Origin: Lucinisca nassula
Lineage: Eukaryota; Mollusca; Bivalvia; Lucinida; Lucinidae
DNA: 64,000 bases
Reading direction: 5' to 3'
Assembly (NCBI GenBank): GCA_963580285.1
Contig: OY757023.1
Span: 129,984,027 to 130,048,026 of the forward strand
Shown here piece after piece: positions 38,889 to 49,590 of the stretch (position 1 is its first letter; the number at the start of each line of letters is the position of its first letter). Both the position numbers and the translations under genes were made by a program. The notes beneath the pieces were generated by a model that was given only the letters and a program-made list of their open reading frames with translations, had not been told where the DNA came from and ran no database searches.

Positions 38889-39162
38889 AATCACGAAAAC
38901 ATGCCTATTAAATTCTGACCCCCTTAAATCCAACTTTTATATAGTAAAACTGAGCTTTAAAGGGATATACATTGTTTTCCTTATTTCTCTCAGAAATACA
39001 GATTGTGGATACGCGATAAAACCGCCCGGACCAGGCGGTTGTAACAAGTTCCCATACACTATGTCTAGAGCAGAAATATTATAACTATCAGAATGTTTTA
39101 TCTGAAAGTATTTTTTTTTTATCTTTTTATAGTGGTACTTTAATAGGCGTGTTTTCGTAATG
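38889..39162. mobile_element. family A MITE within the right arm
   Basis: AATCACGAAAACATGCCTAT to GGCGTGTTTTCGTAATG; centre ACCGCCCGGACCAGGCGG. Confidence 0.72.
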
Positions 39163-39985
39163 CGTCTTCCCATCTCTGTAACCTGCGAAGCCACGTGCTT
39201 TGTAAAAAACACGACAAAAATTCATACAGTGCAAATATTATTTGGCTTAATACTTAACAGATTAGATGAGGACTTGCCGAGTTTATGAATGGTGGTGTTA
39301 ATAATTGTAAATTGACAGATTTTGTGCATTCGCTTCAAAATGTTATACATGTATTTTCATAGCTGAGACTGAAAATGTTTTCGGTATAAATGATATAGAA
39401 TGTCTTTAGCATCACCAACTAACGCTGGTTGACTGATTCCGCGACATTAATTTAATAGCATTCGCTATTATTCTACATAATACAGGGCTTTCAAATTTAG
39501 TTCGCAGCCTCTGCGTTGTAACAAGTAACGAAGCTACGCGCGTTGTATCGAAATATCAAGATTTTTATTTTTCGCAAAAGATATGACGAAAGTTGCATAT
39601 TAGCTTTTCGATTTCATTATCGTTATTCACAATTTATCGGCCAGAACACCAGCCAAAAACGTGTAGTTACATAGGGCGACCGGATCAAAGTGAAAATACA
39701 GGTGAATCTGTGTTGACTGCCACATTTCTTTTGAGGTCTATTTTTCTATATTCCGTTTTTCAAAATTTTTCTTGCAACAGACAAAGCCGCATATTAATAA
39801 AGTGGTCCGTAAGGCAGATGTCAGTATCGGGAAATGCAATACAACAGTTAGTTTAACGTAAAAACAGTTTCTTACCTGCATTGACGAACTGTCATCCGCC
39901 ATTTTTCATCGAAGCCTATGCGTCCAAAATACGAAGCCTATGCGACCGCTACGCAGCCTGTGCGTATGTATTGACCAGTGTGGGA
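38930..39985 (-). repeat. right arm of a ~1-kb imperfect inverted repeat
   Basis: Partner of 35905-36905; the arms are separated by about 2 kb. The two exon candidates point toward each other. Confidence 0.85.
39876..39902 (-). CDS. candidate first coding exon (nine codons), right-arm copy
   Basis: On minus: AAAAATGGCGGATGACAGTT, giving MADDSSSMQ before CAG|GTAAGA. Two codon differences from the left copy, one synonymous (GAC/GAT) and one Leu/Ser. See 35989. Confidence 0.45.
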
Positions 39986-40095
39986 TTGGAGGGGTCAGAA
40001 TTATACAGACGTATTTTTGTGATGATCAGATCTCGGATGATGCTCAGAGTCTCAGATGTGCCAACATGCCTAAAGATACCTTTATCGCCTGTCGA

Positions 40096-40418
40096 CATTA
40101 CGGTAACACACCCGTGCGACATAGTGTATTTTTTTCATCTCCAAAATGACTACATTTCGGATGAAAATTTGTGATATTTTTCTTTTTTATTCTGCAAACA
40201 TAGGTTGTGGGTGCTCGATAGAACCGCCTCATTGAGGCGGTTCTAACGAGTACCAACAACCTATGTATTCCTCATTGAGGCGGTTCTTTACCACAACCTA
40301 TGTATTGGAGCAGAAATGCGAAAATAAGAAAAATAATGTATACTCCCGTAAACCCCAAGTTTCTCTATATAAAGTGTGATTTACGGGGTGTTCATTTCAC
40401 GGACTTGGTTACGTGATG
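40096..40418. mobile_element. foldback MITE family B with duplicated centre
   Basis: CATTACGGTAACACACCCGT to GGACTTGGTTACGTGATG. CCTCATTGAGGCGGTTCT occurs twice in the centre. Confidence 0.78.
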
Positions 40419-40685
40419 GAGGCCTAGATTTAATAAGTAATTACTCACATAGCTTCTTTTATATGTTCATCAATCGTAGCGGTAAAAATGACAATATATA
40501 TCATTAATTTGTCATTTCACGTTGTTTTAACTCGGGGCAATACTATTCATTGACTGGCCAATGAAATCAGCTGATGTGAACCGGAAGTGGTGTGCATTTA
40601 ACAAGGAAGTCTGACCACAACCCTGCTATTTCAGTCATCCGCGCATCATTCAATTTGATAAAAGTATACCTAGTCCATTTTTTCA

Positions 40686-40894
40686 TGAACCCATTTTGTA
40701 CTGGAAACCCCAAAACGGGTAGTTGGCAAACAGTGCAGGCCCAGATTAGACGATCAGGGTCTACACTATTTGCAAAAAGTTCAGTTAGTTTCCAAATAAA
40801 TCTTGAAGAAAACACAACCTGACAGCCCTTAATTTTGAAATGGACTCCTGCTCTATATAAGGAGGAAAATTCCATTTGGTACAAAAAGGGTTAA
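40686..40894. mobile_element. TTAA-type MITE (family E2)
   Basis: TGAACCCATTTTGTACTGG to TTGGTACAAAAAGGGTTAA; the left TTAA has changed to TGAA. Confidence 0.7.
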
Positions 40895-41135
40895 AATAAA
40901 ATGTGGAATTCACGAGTCTTTTTTTTAATTGTCTTATTTCTGATTTAAGACATAGATTGTGAACACTCATTCCGGTGAATATCCATTCGAACTGTCCAAT
41001 CAAGGTGAATCCACGATATATCGTGCCATCAAATCTCGTATGTTGAATACATCAGAGATGTCACTCGTTCTTCGCATTATGATTTTTGTCAACGCAGTGT
41101 TTGATATTCACCCCAAACTCGCCCCACTTTTCTGG

Positions 41136-41235
41136 ACCGGCTAAAAACTTCTAAGCGTTTTACCAGTACTCAAAAGTTCATCGGTTTCTGCTCAAGACAG
41201 CTCGATCTATTTCTGCAAGCCCCCGAGGGGCGGGG
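41136..41235 (-). repeat. SINE-like repeat family A, head part
   Basis: ACTTCTAAGCGTTTTACCAG to AGCCCCCGAGGGGCGGGGC on +. Confidence 0.6.
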
Positions 41236-41316
41236 CACAGGAATGTATGTAAAATAAAACTTGTTCGCGACAAAACAACATATACTCTGTTTCATTTAGC
41301 ATGGTCAACAGCAGTA

Positions 41317-41536
41317 ACACCTATATGGCAATGGAATATTCCACCTTATAAGTTTGGAGTGGTCCATTTCAGATATAGGGGTGTCAGGTTTGTTTGGTGT
41401 AGGTTGTACAAAAAATGAATACTCTTTGAGCAAACGGTGTATACCCAGATTGGACGCCGCGTTTTGCGGCATGTGATCAGGGTCCACACTGTTTGCCAAC
41501 GTCACAAAAAGGGACGATAGGCATAAATGGGTTAAT
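41317..41536. mobile_element. degraded TTAA-type MITE (family E2)
   Basis: Core GTGTATACCCAGATTGGACG and GATCAGGGTCCACACTG; right edge AAATGGGTTAA. Confidence 0.5.
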
Positions 41537-41559
41537 TATGAAATGTAGTCTACGTGCAT

Positions 41560-41665
41560 TCTATCTCGGCTTATTCTAGAAGGACAGTTGTCACTTTCTG
41601 GCGAAATAATTTGCAATGCATTGGTTAACCGCTAATGCATAAGCCTGACCAGGAAAATGTGGTTA
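41560..41665. repeat. tail fragment of the hybrid SINE seen at 1736-2018
   Basis: GAAGGACAGTTGTCACTTTC and TTAACCGCTAATGCATAAGC match the body of that SINE in reverse. Confidence 0.55.
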
Positions 41666-41802
41666 AGTACACTGACAGGGTCGATATGACCTTAATAGTT
41701 TTAACTTGACGTAATAGTGCCCTAGCCCTTGATATACATCACATCAAAGAGGCAGTCTTAATTTGAAAAATTTTCAGGACATGTATAAACAATCCCGGCC
41801 CA

Positions 41803-41978
41803 TCGGTAGTAGATGGGCTGCACGGTGCTTCTACGCAGAGCTGAAACCGACCGCACACGATTACTGGTAAACCGTTTAGAGGATCTAAGCCTACCCAGGC
41901 AAGTCGGACTGTCCATGCTTATAAACCCTATTGGTTTCATTGGGCCACAGGGCCTGTGATGTCATTTCATCTCAATGC
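41803..41978 (+). repeat. SINE-like repeat family A, head two thirds
   Basis: GTAGATGGGCTGCACGGTGC to GATGTCATTTCATCTCAATG; the tail is cut by a family B MITE. Confidence 0.7.
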
Positions 41979-42280
41979 CATTACACACGCGTGCGACATA
42001 GTGCATTTTTAACAACTCCAAAATTGGCTACTTTTCCGATGAAAACCTTTCATATTTTTTCATATTTATTCTGCAAACATAGGTTGTGCTCATTAGAACC
42101 GCCTCTATGCTTATGGGTGCTCGTTAGAACCGCCTGACTGAGGCGATTCTAACGAGTACACACAACATATATGATTTTGTTGTAGCAGAAGAAAGAACAA
42201 AAAATGTATATCCCCGAAAATCCCAGTTTTTTTCTATATCAAAGAGGATTGAGTGGATGTTCATTTCACGGACTTGTTAT
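41979..42280. mobile_element. foldback MITE family B
   Basis: CCATTACACACGCGTGCGAC to TTCATTTCACGGACTTGTTA; centre CCGCCTGACTGAGGCG. Confidence 0.72.
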
Positions 42281-42290
42281 AATTTTAACA

Positions 42291-42650
42291 CATCACGTGA
42301 ACAAGTCCGTGAAAAGAACACCCCTTAAACCAAACTTTATATAGAGAAAACTGGGGTTTAAGGTGGGTATACATTATTTTTCTTATTTCTGCTCGAAGAG
42401 ATAGCTTGTGGGTACTCGTTAGAACCGCCTCAACGAGGCGGTTCTAATGAGCACCCATAACCTATGTTTGTAGTATAAATAAGAAAAATATCACGGATTT
42501 TGCATCTTAAAAGTAGCCATTCTGGAGATGTGAAAAGTGCACTATGTCGCACGCGTGTTTTACCGTAATGTATACCCCCGAAAATCCCAGTTTTCTCTAT
42601 ATCAAGGGGGATTTAGTGGGTGTTTATTTCACGAACTTGCTCACGTGATG
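42291..42650. mobile_element. family B MITE plus adjoining half copy
   Basis: A full reversed copy (42291-42570, CATCACGTGAACAAGTCC to CGTGTTTTACCGTAATG), followed directly by the right half of another copy ending TTGCTCACGTGATGG. Three B units thus lie head-to-tail from 41979. Confidence 0.75.
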
Positions 42651-42787
42651 GTAATAATAATTATATCAAGTATATAGTCGCTAAAGTTGGCTCTTGGATC
42701 TTTATGCAACTTCAACAGTATTAGGCAAACTTTTCTAGCTATGGACAGCCCTCGAGCAATAAAAAAGTAATTTTCTAAAGTGTTGTC

Positions 42788-43070
42788 CATCACGAAAACA
42801 CGCCTATATAATTTTGATCGCCTTGAATCCCATTTTTATACAGTAAAACTGGTGTTTACAGGGGTAAGCCGTATTTTTCTTATTTCTGCTCTAAAATATA
42901 GATTGTGGGTACTCGTTACAACCGCCTCGACAAGGCGGTTCTAACGAGCTCCCCTAATCTATATTTTGAGCAGAAATAAGAAAAATACCACAATTTTTCA
43001 TCTTAAAATTTTCGTTTTTTTTTCGGCGGTAAAATTTACAATGCATTTGCATAGGAGAGTTTTCGTAATG
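42788..43070. mobile_element. foldback MITE family A, full copy
   Basis: CATCACGAAAACACGCCTAT to GGAGAGTTTTCGTAATG; centre CGTTACAACCGCCTCGACAA. Confidence 0.8.
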
Positions 43071-43683
43071 GATTTTCTAAAATGTATAGGATTGATCAGT
43101 GTTGATGTACTTTGTAGATGTTTCTGCAAATCCGATAAAAAGTCGGCGTAATTGTATGGAGCACTTCCCAAAATTGGCCTTATCGCCCAACAATCAGGAC
43201 GGGCCGAGCAATATCTGAATTTTCATTGAAAAAAAAAAATGCCCTTTTTGGAAGCCATCACAGAAAATCGCTATGTCACATGGGTGTGTTATCAAAATGT
43301 TGCCTAATTTTCCGATTTTCTATGCGTTTACCCCCGGGCTGACTGTCCTATCCTTGAGTCTCGTGATTTACACCGGAAGTGATTCATAAAACCTTTCACT
43401 ATTTTAGAATATGATTAATTTAATTTAATAACCCTTATCCTCCGTGCTGAACACTCAATGCCAATTTACATTCGCTTAAAATTTTATTTTGTTTGTTTTG
43501 GATGATAAAAAATTCTTCAATTAAAGTGCAAAATTACAGTTACGAAATAAGCATGGTATTAATACAAGCAAATAGTTGATAATTGGTGATTGTATGGATA
43601 AAATACATCGTTTTCGATATTTGCAGAAGTTAAGGAGGCGTACGGACGGACGGACGAGCTGAGAATTGAAACGGAAGCTTACA
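43071..43683 (+). other. presumed upstream region and 5' UTR of the membrane-protein gene
   Basis: Immediately before the start codon is a TACGGACGGACGGACGAGC stretch. No TATA box in a convincing position and no CpG-rich island are seen. Transcription start cannot be placed. Confidence 0.35.
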
Positions 43684-43744
43684 ATGCATGTTCTGGGAGT
43701 CCTGATTTTAGGATTATTTGTTATCTCGGTAGCAGCAAACAGAG
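43684..43744 (+). CDS. type I membrane protein, exon 1 (signal peptide)
   Basis: ATG then 20 residues, MHVLGVLILGLFVISVAANR: a short N-region, hydrophobic core and small residues before a likely cleavage (SVAA|NR), i.e. a classic secretory signal. Ends phase 1 at AGAG|GTATGT. The next compatible acceptor found is at 53693, about 10 kb away, where the leftover G plus GT makes Gly. Linking the two is inference from phase, strand and topology; intervening small exons cannot be excluded. A 96-bp perfect-type hairpin starts 74 bases into the intron. Confidence 0.7.
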
Positions 43745-43817
43745 GTATGTTAACATTGATCTTGACACATCCAGCCATCACGTTAATAGAGGATCTTACA
43801 TGAGTGTTCCTGTATTA

Positions 43818-43913
43818 TTGAATTTATTAAACGCGTTGAGGAAAAGGGATAAAATGCGAGGCTTTGCCTCGCATTTTATCCCTTTTCCTCAACGAGTTTA
43901 ATAAATTCAATAA
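43818..43913. repeat. near-perfect palindrome in intron 1
   Basis: Arms of about 46 bases: ATTGAATTTATTAAACGCG then TTGAGGAAAAGGGATAAAAT and GCGAGGC, mirrored after TTT. Only one or two mismatches (CGCG against CGAG). A recent foldback element or inverted duplication. Confidence 0.88.
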
Positions 43914-44540
43914 AACATGAGCACGAATGCAAGATTCTATTTATCATATGACATTTTAACGCATTTTATTCACGATTGTTTGAAAAAATGTCAATATTCC
44001 GCCATTAGTAAACGCGACGTCGTTAAGGACGCCGTACATGTAACGTTACGGGACGTATCTAGCTAATTTGCATATTTAATCCACTAGTGGATTATCGAAA
44101 ATATTACATGGCGTTATTACACTCTCAGACGCGACGTCATATGATAAACAATAATAAAAAGCTAAAAGGTTGTCTTTGGAAAGAAAGAGCACATAATAGA
44201 AGAAAAATCGGAGACTCGGTTTTATTGAGTCTCTTCATACACAGCAATATAGTTTGCAAGGCCGCATACGCCTTCTAGCACCGGTTGAAGCGATATTCAC
44301 TTTTCAAAGTAGGCGATCCCAAAGGAAAAGAAAAAATAATAATAAAAAAAAAATATCATGTGCACTTTGATGAAGCACGGGGAGACTTTTTACGGCCGCC
44401 ACACGGCACTTAACACTAGCTACAGTGAGGTAAAATAAAACGCTAAAAGGTTGCCCTTGGAAACACAGAACACATAAAAGAACGAAAATCGGAGACTCGG
44501 TTTTATTGAGTCTCTTCTTACACAGCAATATCGTTTGCAA

Positions 44541-44650
44541 ATAAAAATCAAAAATGAGTTCCTTTAAGAGCAATGAAAACATTCATAAGAAAGATGATGG
44601 GTCATACTACGTAGTTTCGGCTAATAAAGCCTCATCAGTGACCCTGTAAG
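44541..44650 (-). mobile_element. 110-bp insertion carrying a hammerhead ribozyme
   Basis: Absent from the neighbouring unit at 44250. On minus it begins TTACAGGGTCA with the ribozyme and ends in a T/A-rich tail (AACTCATTTTTGATTTTTAT). It is almost identical to 59367-59476 over the whole length, with an abrupt end of similarity at the module's ribozyme side. This is the behaviour of a discrete mobile module. Confidence 0.8.
44599..44644 (-). ncRNA. type I hammerhead ribozyme candidate 2
   Basis: On minus: stem I GGGTCA, core CTGATGA, stem II GGC-TTTATTA-GCC, GAAA, stem III CTAC/GTAG with no loop, U-A, predicted cleavage between 44605 and 44604, then TGACCC closing stem I with six perfect pairs. 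All catalytic-core nucleotides are present. A stem III this short usually needs dimers or very tight folding, as known for Penelope-like and retrozyme hammerheads. Confidence 0.92.
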
Positions 44651-44987
44651 TCCGCGCCCCCTTGCACCGGCTTAAGCGATATTCTATTTCAAAGTAACCA
44701 TAGTTAAAGTGCAGGAGATGATTAATATAAGCTTCTAGCTTTTTATCAAATCCTGTACCATATACTTTTATACGATGTATACATGTGAATTGATTTTAAA
44801 AAAAAAATAATGTTTAAACCAAAGAAACCAGAACGGGCTCAATGATGCCAGAGGAAAAAAAATACAAGCTGCACTATGGTGAAGCACGGGAAGACAAGAC
44901 AGTGTAAAGAATACCCATTAAACCCAACTTCCTGTAGAGAAAAGTAGGGTTTACCAAATGCATTTACTCATATTCGTTTGTTTGTGT

Positions 44988-45284
44988 GTTTGTTTGAGGT
45001 TTAACGTCCCCGTCAACACAGTATAGGTCATTTTGGAGACGTTGCTTCCAATTTTGTGGGACTTTTATCCGACATGGAAATGAAATGACATCTCAAGTCC
45101 CGTCGCCAAATGAAACCAATAGGGTTTCTTAGCTTGGACGGACCGACTCGCACCGCTTTGACTGGGCAGGCTTAGATCCTCTAAGCGGTTTACCAGTACT
45201 CGTGTGCGGGTCGGTTTTAGCTCTGCGTGGAAGCATCATGCAGCCAATCCATTTCTTCAAGCCCCGATGGGCGGGGGCCGCATT
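44988..45284 (-). repeat. SINE-like repeat family A, full copy
   Basis: TTGAGGTTTAACGTCCCCGT to AAGCCCCGATGGGCGGGGGC on +; one of the best preserved copies and a good family reference. Confidence 0.82.
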
Positions 45285-45288
45285 TACT

Positions 45289-45373
45289 TATGTATGTATG
45301 TATGTATGTATGTATGTATGTATGTATGTATGTATGTATGTATGTATGTATGTATGTATGTATGTATGTATGT
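45289..45373. repeat. (GTAT)n microsatellite
   Basis: About 20 uninterrupted TATG/GTAT units. Met-Tyr-Val-Cys and Tyr-Ile-His-Thr repeat ORFs over it are artefacts. It separates two family A SINE-like copies. Confidence 0.95.
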
Positions 45374-45399
45374 GCCTGCGCGCGCGTTCGGTTTTGTTT

Positions 45400-45678
45400 T
45401 TGTTTGATTTGAAGTTTAACGTACCGAAGTTTAACGTACCCGTCAACCTTTTGGAGACGTTGCTTCCAATTTTGTGGCACTTTTATATGTCATCTCAGGC
45501 CCTGTCATCCAATTAAAACAAGTAGGCCTATATGCCTGGAAGGTCCGACTCGCCTCACTTTGCCTGTGCAGGCATTGACCCTGTAAACGTTTTATCAGTA
45601 CCCATGTGCGGTCGGATTCAGCTCTGCGTTGACGTATCAAATAGCCCAATTATTTTTGTCCAAGTCCCGATGGGCGGG
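45400..45678 (-). repeat. SINE-like repeat family A, diverged full copy
   Basis: TTGAAGTTTAACGTACCG (initial part duplicated) to GTCCCGATGGGCGGGGACC. Confidence 0.75.
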
Positions 45679-45894
45679 GACCCTTATGAGAACCGTATCA
45701 AAACTCTCTTAATAAAAAGGAGCATTCTAGAGCCATTTCTGAAATGCGGTTCGAACATGTATTCGCACTCTATGTTTTGATAACTTAGGAAAATAGTGTA
45801 TGCTCCTGTTTACCCCGCATACTCTATACAAAGTGAGTGTTTTTACACTGACATGATGAAAATGGTGACATTTTCCTTATCATTCGGCCAACAA

Positions 45895-46171
45895 CATCAT
45901 GAAAACATGCCTATATAATTTTGACTCCCTCAAACCCCACTTTTATATAGAAAAACGGGTTTACAGGGGTAATCCAGATTTTTCTTATTTCTGCTCTAAA
46001 ATATGGATTGTGGGCACCCGTTAGAACCGCCTCGATGAGGCGGTTCTAACGAGTACCCACAATCTATATTTTGAGCTGAAATAAGAAAAATATAACCATT
46101 TTTCATCTAAAAAGTTCGTTTTTCCGGCGGTAAAGTTTGCAGTGTATTTCTATAGACGCGTCTTCGTAATG
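45895..46171. mobile_element. foldback MITE family A, full copy
   Basis: CATCATGAAAACATGCCTAT to GACGCGTCTTCGTAATG with a perfect centre GTTAGAACCGCCTCGATGAG. Confidence 0.8.
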
Positions 46172-46424
46172 AACAAATCGATTCAGCACCAGCCTTGCTC
46201 CATGGTTATGAGTCGAAGAATTTTAAGAAAACATACCCTGCTTGACTATTTTCTTAACTTATTTCCTCCCTTGCCCGGCTGATCAGCTAAATCGGTGAAA
46301 AACCTTTTGCTTGTGTTTTGAATAAGAATAAAACATGTTACGTTATTCAATTGTCAGTAAGATGAGAGCCAGTCCATATTCATCTTGGGTTAGGGTTAGT
46401 TTTCAATTCCTGTACTTCAATCAA

Positions 46425-46500
46425 ATAGTGTAGAAGATGATCAGACGCCGCTTCTTAGGCTTCGGATCTGGGTCCACACTATTTGCAACACCACCACACG
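46425..46500. repeat. relic of the TTAA-MITE palindromic core
   Basis: AGTGTAGAAGATGATCAGACG and CGGATCTGGGTCCACACTAT. Confidence 0.45.
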
Positions 46501-46567
46501 GTTTTACAGGTAACCCGTTAACACAATACTCTCACTTCAAACGAATAACGAAAAAAGACCCAAAGGG

Positions 46568-46858
46568 GCTTATAGAAATATAAGGGCTGCATGATGTTTC
46601 CACGCAGAGCTGAATCCGACCCGCACATTAGTACTTGTAAATCGCTTAGAGGATCTAAGCCCGTCCAGGAACCGCGGTGCGAGGCGGACCGTCCATGCTA
46701 ATAAACCCTATTGGTTTCATTGGGCGACAGGGCTTGAGATGTCATTTCATCTCAATGTCGGGTAAAAGTCCCACAAAATTGGAAGCAACGTCTCCAAAAT
46801 GACCTTTACAGTGTTGACGGGGACGTTAAATCTCACATCAACCAACCATCAATCAAAC
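46568..46858 (+). repeat. SINE-like repeat family A, full copy
   Basis: GCTTATAGAAATATAAGGGC to GGGGACGTTAAATCTCACAT then CAACCAACCATCAATC. Confidence 0.8.
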
Positions 46859-47139
46859 GAATAACAGCGAGACTTTAGATAACCCTTTCCTGGATTTCGT
46901 ACAAATCAGCGATAGTCTTGTGAACATCAGCCAGATAAAGTCAATGCGCTTTGTAAGTGTTGGTCGGCTGCCAAACAGCCGTCCCCAAAAGCTCGTATAA
47001 CCTATTCCTGTGTGACTTTTCTTTGTTCTAATCACGTAAACGAGAGCAGCTCATACTACAACGTTAAAAGTGGGATTTGCGTTGAGAGACCTTAATAACA
47101 CACCTGTGTGCTAGAATTGCGCTCTTTTTACCTCTAGAC
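46859..47139. other. no gene seen
   Basis: Unique-looking AT-rich sequence; a 60-codon minus ORF has no recognisable motif. Confidence 0.4.
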
Positions 47140-48300
47140 CTAGCAGTGTTAGCTCACCTAGGCCGAAGGCTCCAGAGAAACTTATAGTATGGTCTTCCAT
47201 CCTTTGTACGTCCGTACGTCGTCCGTCCGTCACCAACGTTGACCAGTTATATGTCTGCATCGCAATCATTTCTCATCTGTAGCATGCCTCTTGTGTGGGG
47301 CGGATTGATGGCATAAGCGTTTTATTAAAATCGAATAAAAACGTCGGTTGATATAGCAACCACAAGGTCCCATACAATTGGAAAATGCTTGTCACCACCG
47401 TAGCGGCTTTTGTTTTGATCGAATCTTTCATGTAGGCTTTGGATAAAAGCTGAGACGGGTTCGAAACCTGTCTATCATAGACTTACGACCACTTGATTGC
47501 AGAAAATGCCTATTTTAACTTGCCTTCAGCTACTTCAGTTTTGTTTATCGGATCTTCTTGAGATTTACATACATACGTAAACCAGGAATAAAAGCTCGGA
47601 TGAGTTCGAAAACTGGCGATCTCGGCTTATTACTCATAGAAATAAGCCCCCTTCTTTGCTGAAAACGCCTATTTTGGATCTTGTCATCACCATAAGTCCT
47701 TTACCGTTCATCGGATCTTCCTGAAACTAAAACATCAATAGGTTGGGGATAACAGCTTGGACAAGTTCGAAAACTGGTGAGAAAGGCCAGTCTGTCACAG
47801 AGTTACACCCCTTTGATTGCTGAAATTGCCTTTTTTACATTGTCATCAACACAAATTCCGAAGTTTAGATTGGGTCTTTCTGAAACTTACATATTAGTAG
47901 GTTAGGGATTACAACTAGAATTAGTTCGAAAACTAACAATGTTGGCCTATTACTTATAGAGTTATGTCCTCTTCTTTGCTAAAATGCCTATTTAGGATAT
48001 CGTGGCCACCATAAGTATTTTACTTTTGATCGAATCTTCCAGAAACTAACCTATAAATAGGTTGGGGATGAAAGTTCGGATGTGTTCGAAAACTGTTGAT
48101 GTTGTCCTATCTATCATTAGAGTTGTGACCCTTTGTTGATGAAAATGCCTGTTTTTGACCTGCTAGTCATTAGCATTAGTTCTTCAGTAGCAATTGAATT
48201 TTTCTAAAGCATACATGTATAAGTAGGCTGAGAATAAAAGCTAGGATGAGTTGGCCAAATGACAAGGTCAGCCTGGTAGTCGTGGTTATGTCCCCTTGTC
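47140..48300. repeat. tandem repeat, about six ~160-bp units
   Basis: Opens with GTACGTCCGTACGTCGTCCG. Units repeat GAAAATGCCTATTTT, GTTTATCGGATCTTC(T/C)TGA, ACTTACAT and GGATGAGTTCGAAAACTGG(T/C)GA. Same broad class as other GTCC-led arrays here. Interrupted on the right by the mariner. Confidence 0.78.
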
Positions 48301-48436
48301 TACGAGGACTGTTCAAATATGAATGCAACTAAGCACATAAAAATGATTCCGTGATAGATTTCGATGAAAAATTTATTTTGTCCCCTCAAAGTATTCCCCT
48401 TTAACAGATATACAAACTTTCAGTCTTCTGATCCAA

Positions 48437-49110
48437 TCATTGAATGCATTTTGGTAGTCTTTTCGAGGTATACTTCGCATTTACAGATTTGCCTTTAGGC
48501 ACAGCAACCTGAAAAGCAGGGCCCTGATTTGAAAAGAATATGATCGCATACACTATGTTCTTGACGCTCATGGTCCGCTTTGCAATGCATGGTCTCTTGC
48601 AATACTTTGTTGTCCATATTTTGTTCTGAATCTTTCGTTTTGGCTCAAAAAAGTGAACCCATGTCTCGTCACCTGTGACGACATTAGCGAAAGACCGTGC
48701 ATTGTAATTTGGAAACTTTTTAAGCAACTTCTTGGCGCACTGAACGCTTGTCTTTTTCTGCTCATCTGTCAACAGATGGGGAAATCGATCTAGCACAGAT
48801 CTTTCTCATTTTCAAATCCCGTTTAAGAATTGTATGAGCTGCTTCTAATGAGATGCCAACCATACTAGCTATGTGCCTAGTGTTGTATCGTGCATTGGTA
48901 GCAACTATTTCTTTCACTCTAGCAACCATCTTGGCAGATGTTGCTCTTTTCGGCCGACGATCATGTGGTGCATCTTCTGTTGAGCCTAGCCAACAGCTGA
49001 ATTTCTTACACCAACGAAAAACTGTCGGAAAAGACATTTCATTATGCCCATAAACCGAACATATTTCATCAAAAATGTCTTTGCACCGTATACCAAGAAT
49101 GCAACGATTC
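48437..49110 (-). pseudogene. mariner transposase, truncated
   Basis: Pieces read MSFPTVFRWCKKFSC, KRATSAKMVARVKEIVATNA, LLTDEQKKTSVQCAKKLLKK and VVTGDETWVHFFEPKRK. After KSVNAKY the sequence jumps to the 3' end (RLPKCIQ region), deleting the second and third catalytic Asp. The KSVNAK side preserves bases that are frameshifted in copy 1. Confidence 0.88.
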
Positions 49111-49115
49111 TTAAT

Positions 49116-49431
49116 TTATCAGTTACCCCTATATATATTGCATTGTAACGCATTGACCTGATAAAGATATGCTATCTCAGGTCAAGTGAGCTTTATCACG
49201 TCAACGTGACATTGCAATTTTATGAATAAACCGGACTACTGGCAAAATGACAAAATGTCATTGTTATTGGGAAAAATGGAAACATTACTTGAAACAAAAT
49301 ATCATAGGAAAAATACGGTCAGCTGATACTAAATATATCGAGCGCCAGAATGCTGGGACGCACTGAGGACCATCAATACGTAACTGATCGTAAATTGCCA
49401 ATTTAAGAGTGTACAAGGGGATAAACTGATA
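49116..49431. mobile_element. MITE with TTATCAGTT termini inside the mariner
   Basis: TTATCAGTTACCCCTATA at the left mirrors AAGGGGATAAACTGATAA at the right. About 316 bp, no ORF. The mariner flanks TTCTTAAT and ATAGGACCG fix the outer borders together with the next element. Confidence 0.7.
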
Positions 49432-49590
49432 AATAGAATACCAGATTCGTATCATTTGATACCAAGTTTATCAGGCTCGGCTTCGAGAACGCATGTAGAA
49501 TCGCTTGGCAAGCCTCGCGATTCTACAAGCGTTCTCGAAGCCTTGCCTGATAAACTTGATATCAAAAGACACGAACCTGGTATTCTCTAT
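49432..49590. mobile_element. ~160-bp foldback adjoining the TTATCAG MITE
   Basis: ATAGAATACCAGATTCGTATC and TATCAGGCTCGGCTTCGAGA on the left arm match GAAGCCTTGCCTGATA and ACACGAACCTGGTATTCTCTAT on the right. The central GTAGAATCGC/GCGATTCTAC hairpin has a TTGGCAAGCC loop. Confidence 0.75.

Larger units (their letters stand above)
44085..44930. repeat. tandemly duplicated element, second unit hosting a hammerhead module
   Basis: Two diverged ~300-bp units: GCTAAAAGGTTG at 44161 and 44434, AAATCGGAGACTCGGTTTTA in each, ACCGG(T/C)T(T/-)AAGCGATATTC in each, and GCACT(A)T(G)GATGAAGCACGGG near each end. The second unit has 110 extra bases (44541-44650). The flank type TGAAGCACGGGGAGAC recurs at 59670 near the third hammerhead. 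Confidence 0.7.

Noticed and set aside
45202..45516. ORFs with Met-Tyr-Val-Cys or Tyr-Ile-His-Thr repeats
   Set aside because: All frames of the (GTAT)n microsatellite are open; flanks are SINE-like repeat.
47140..48300. CRISPR-like regular repeats
   Set aside because: Units are long (~160 bp), degenerate and without short conserved repeat/spacer alternation; ordinary satellite.
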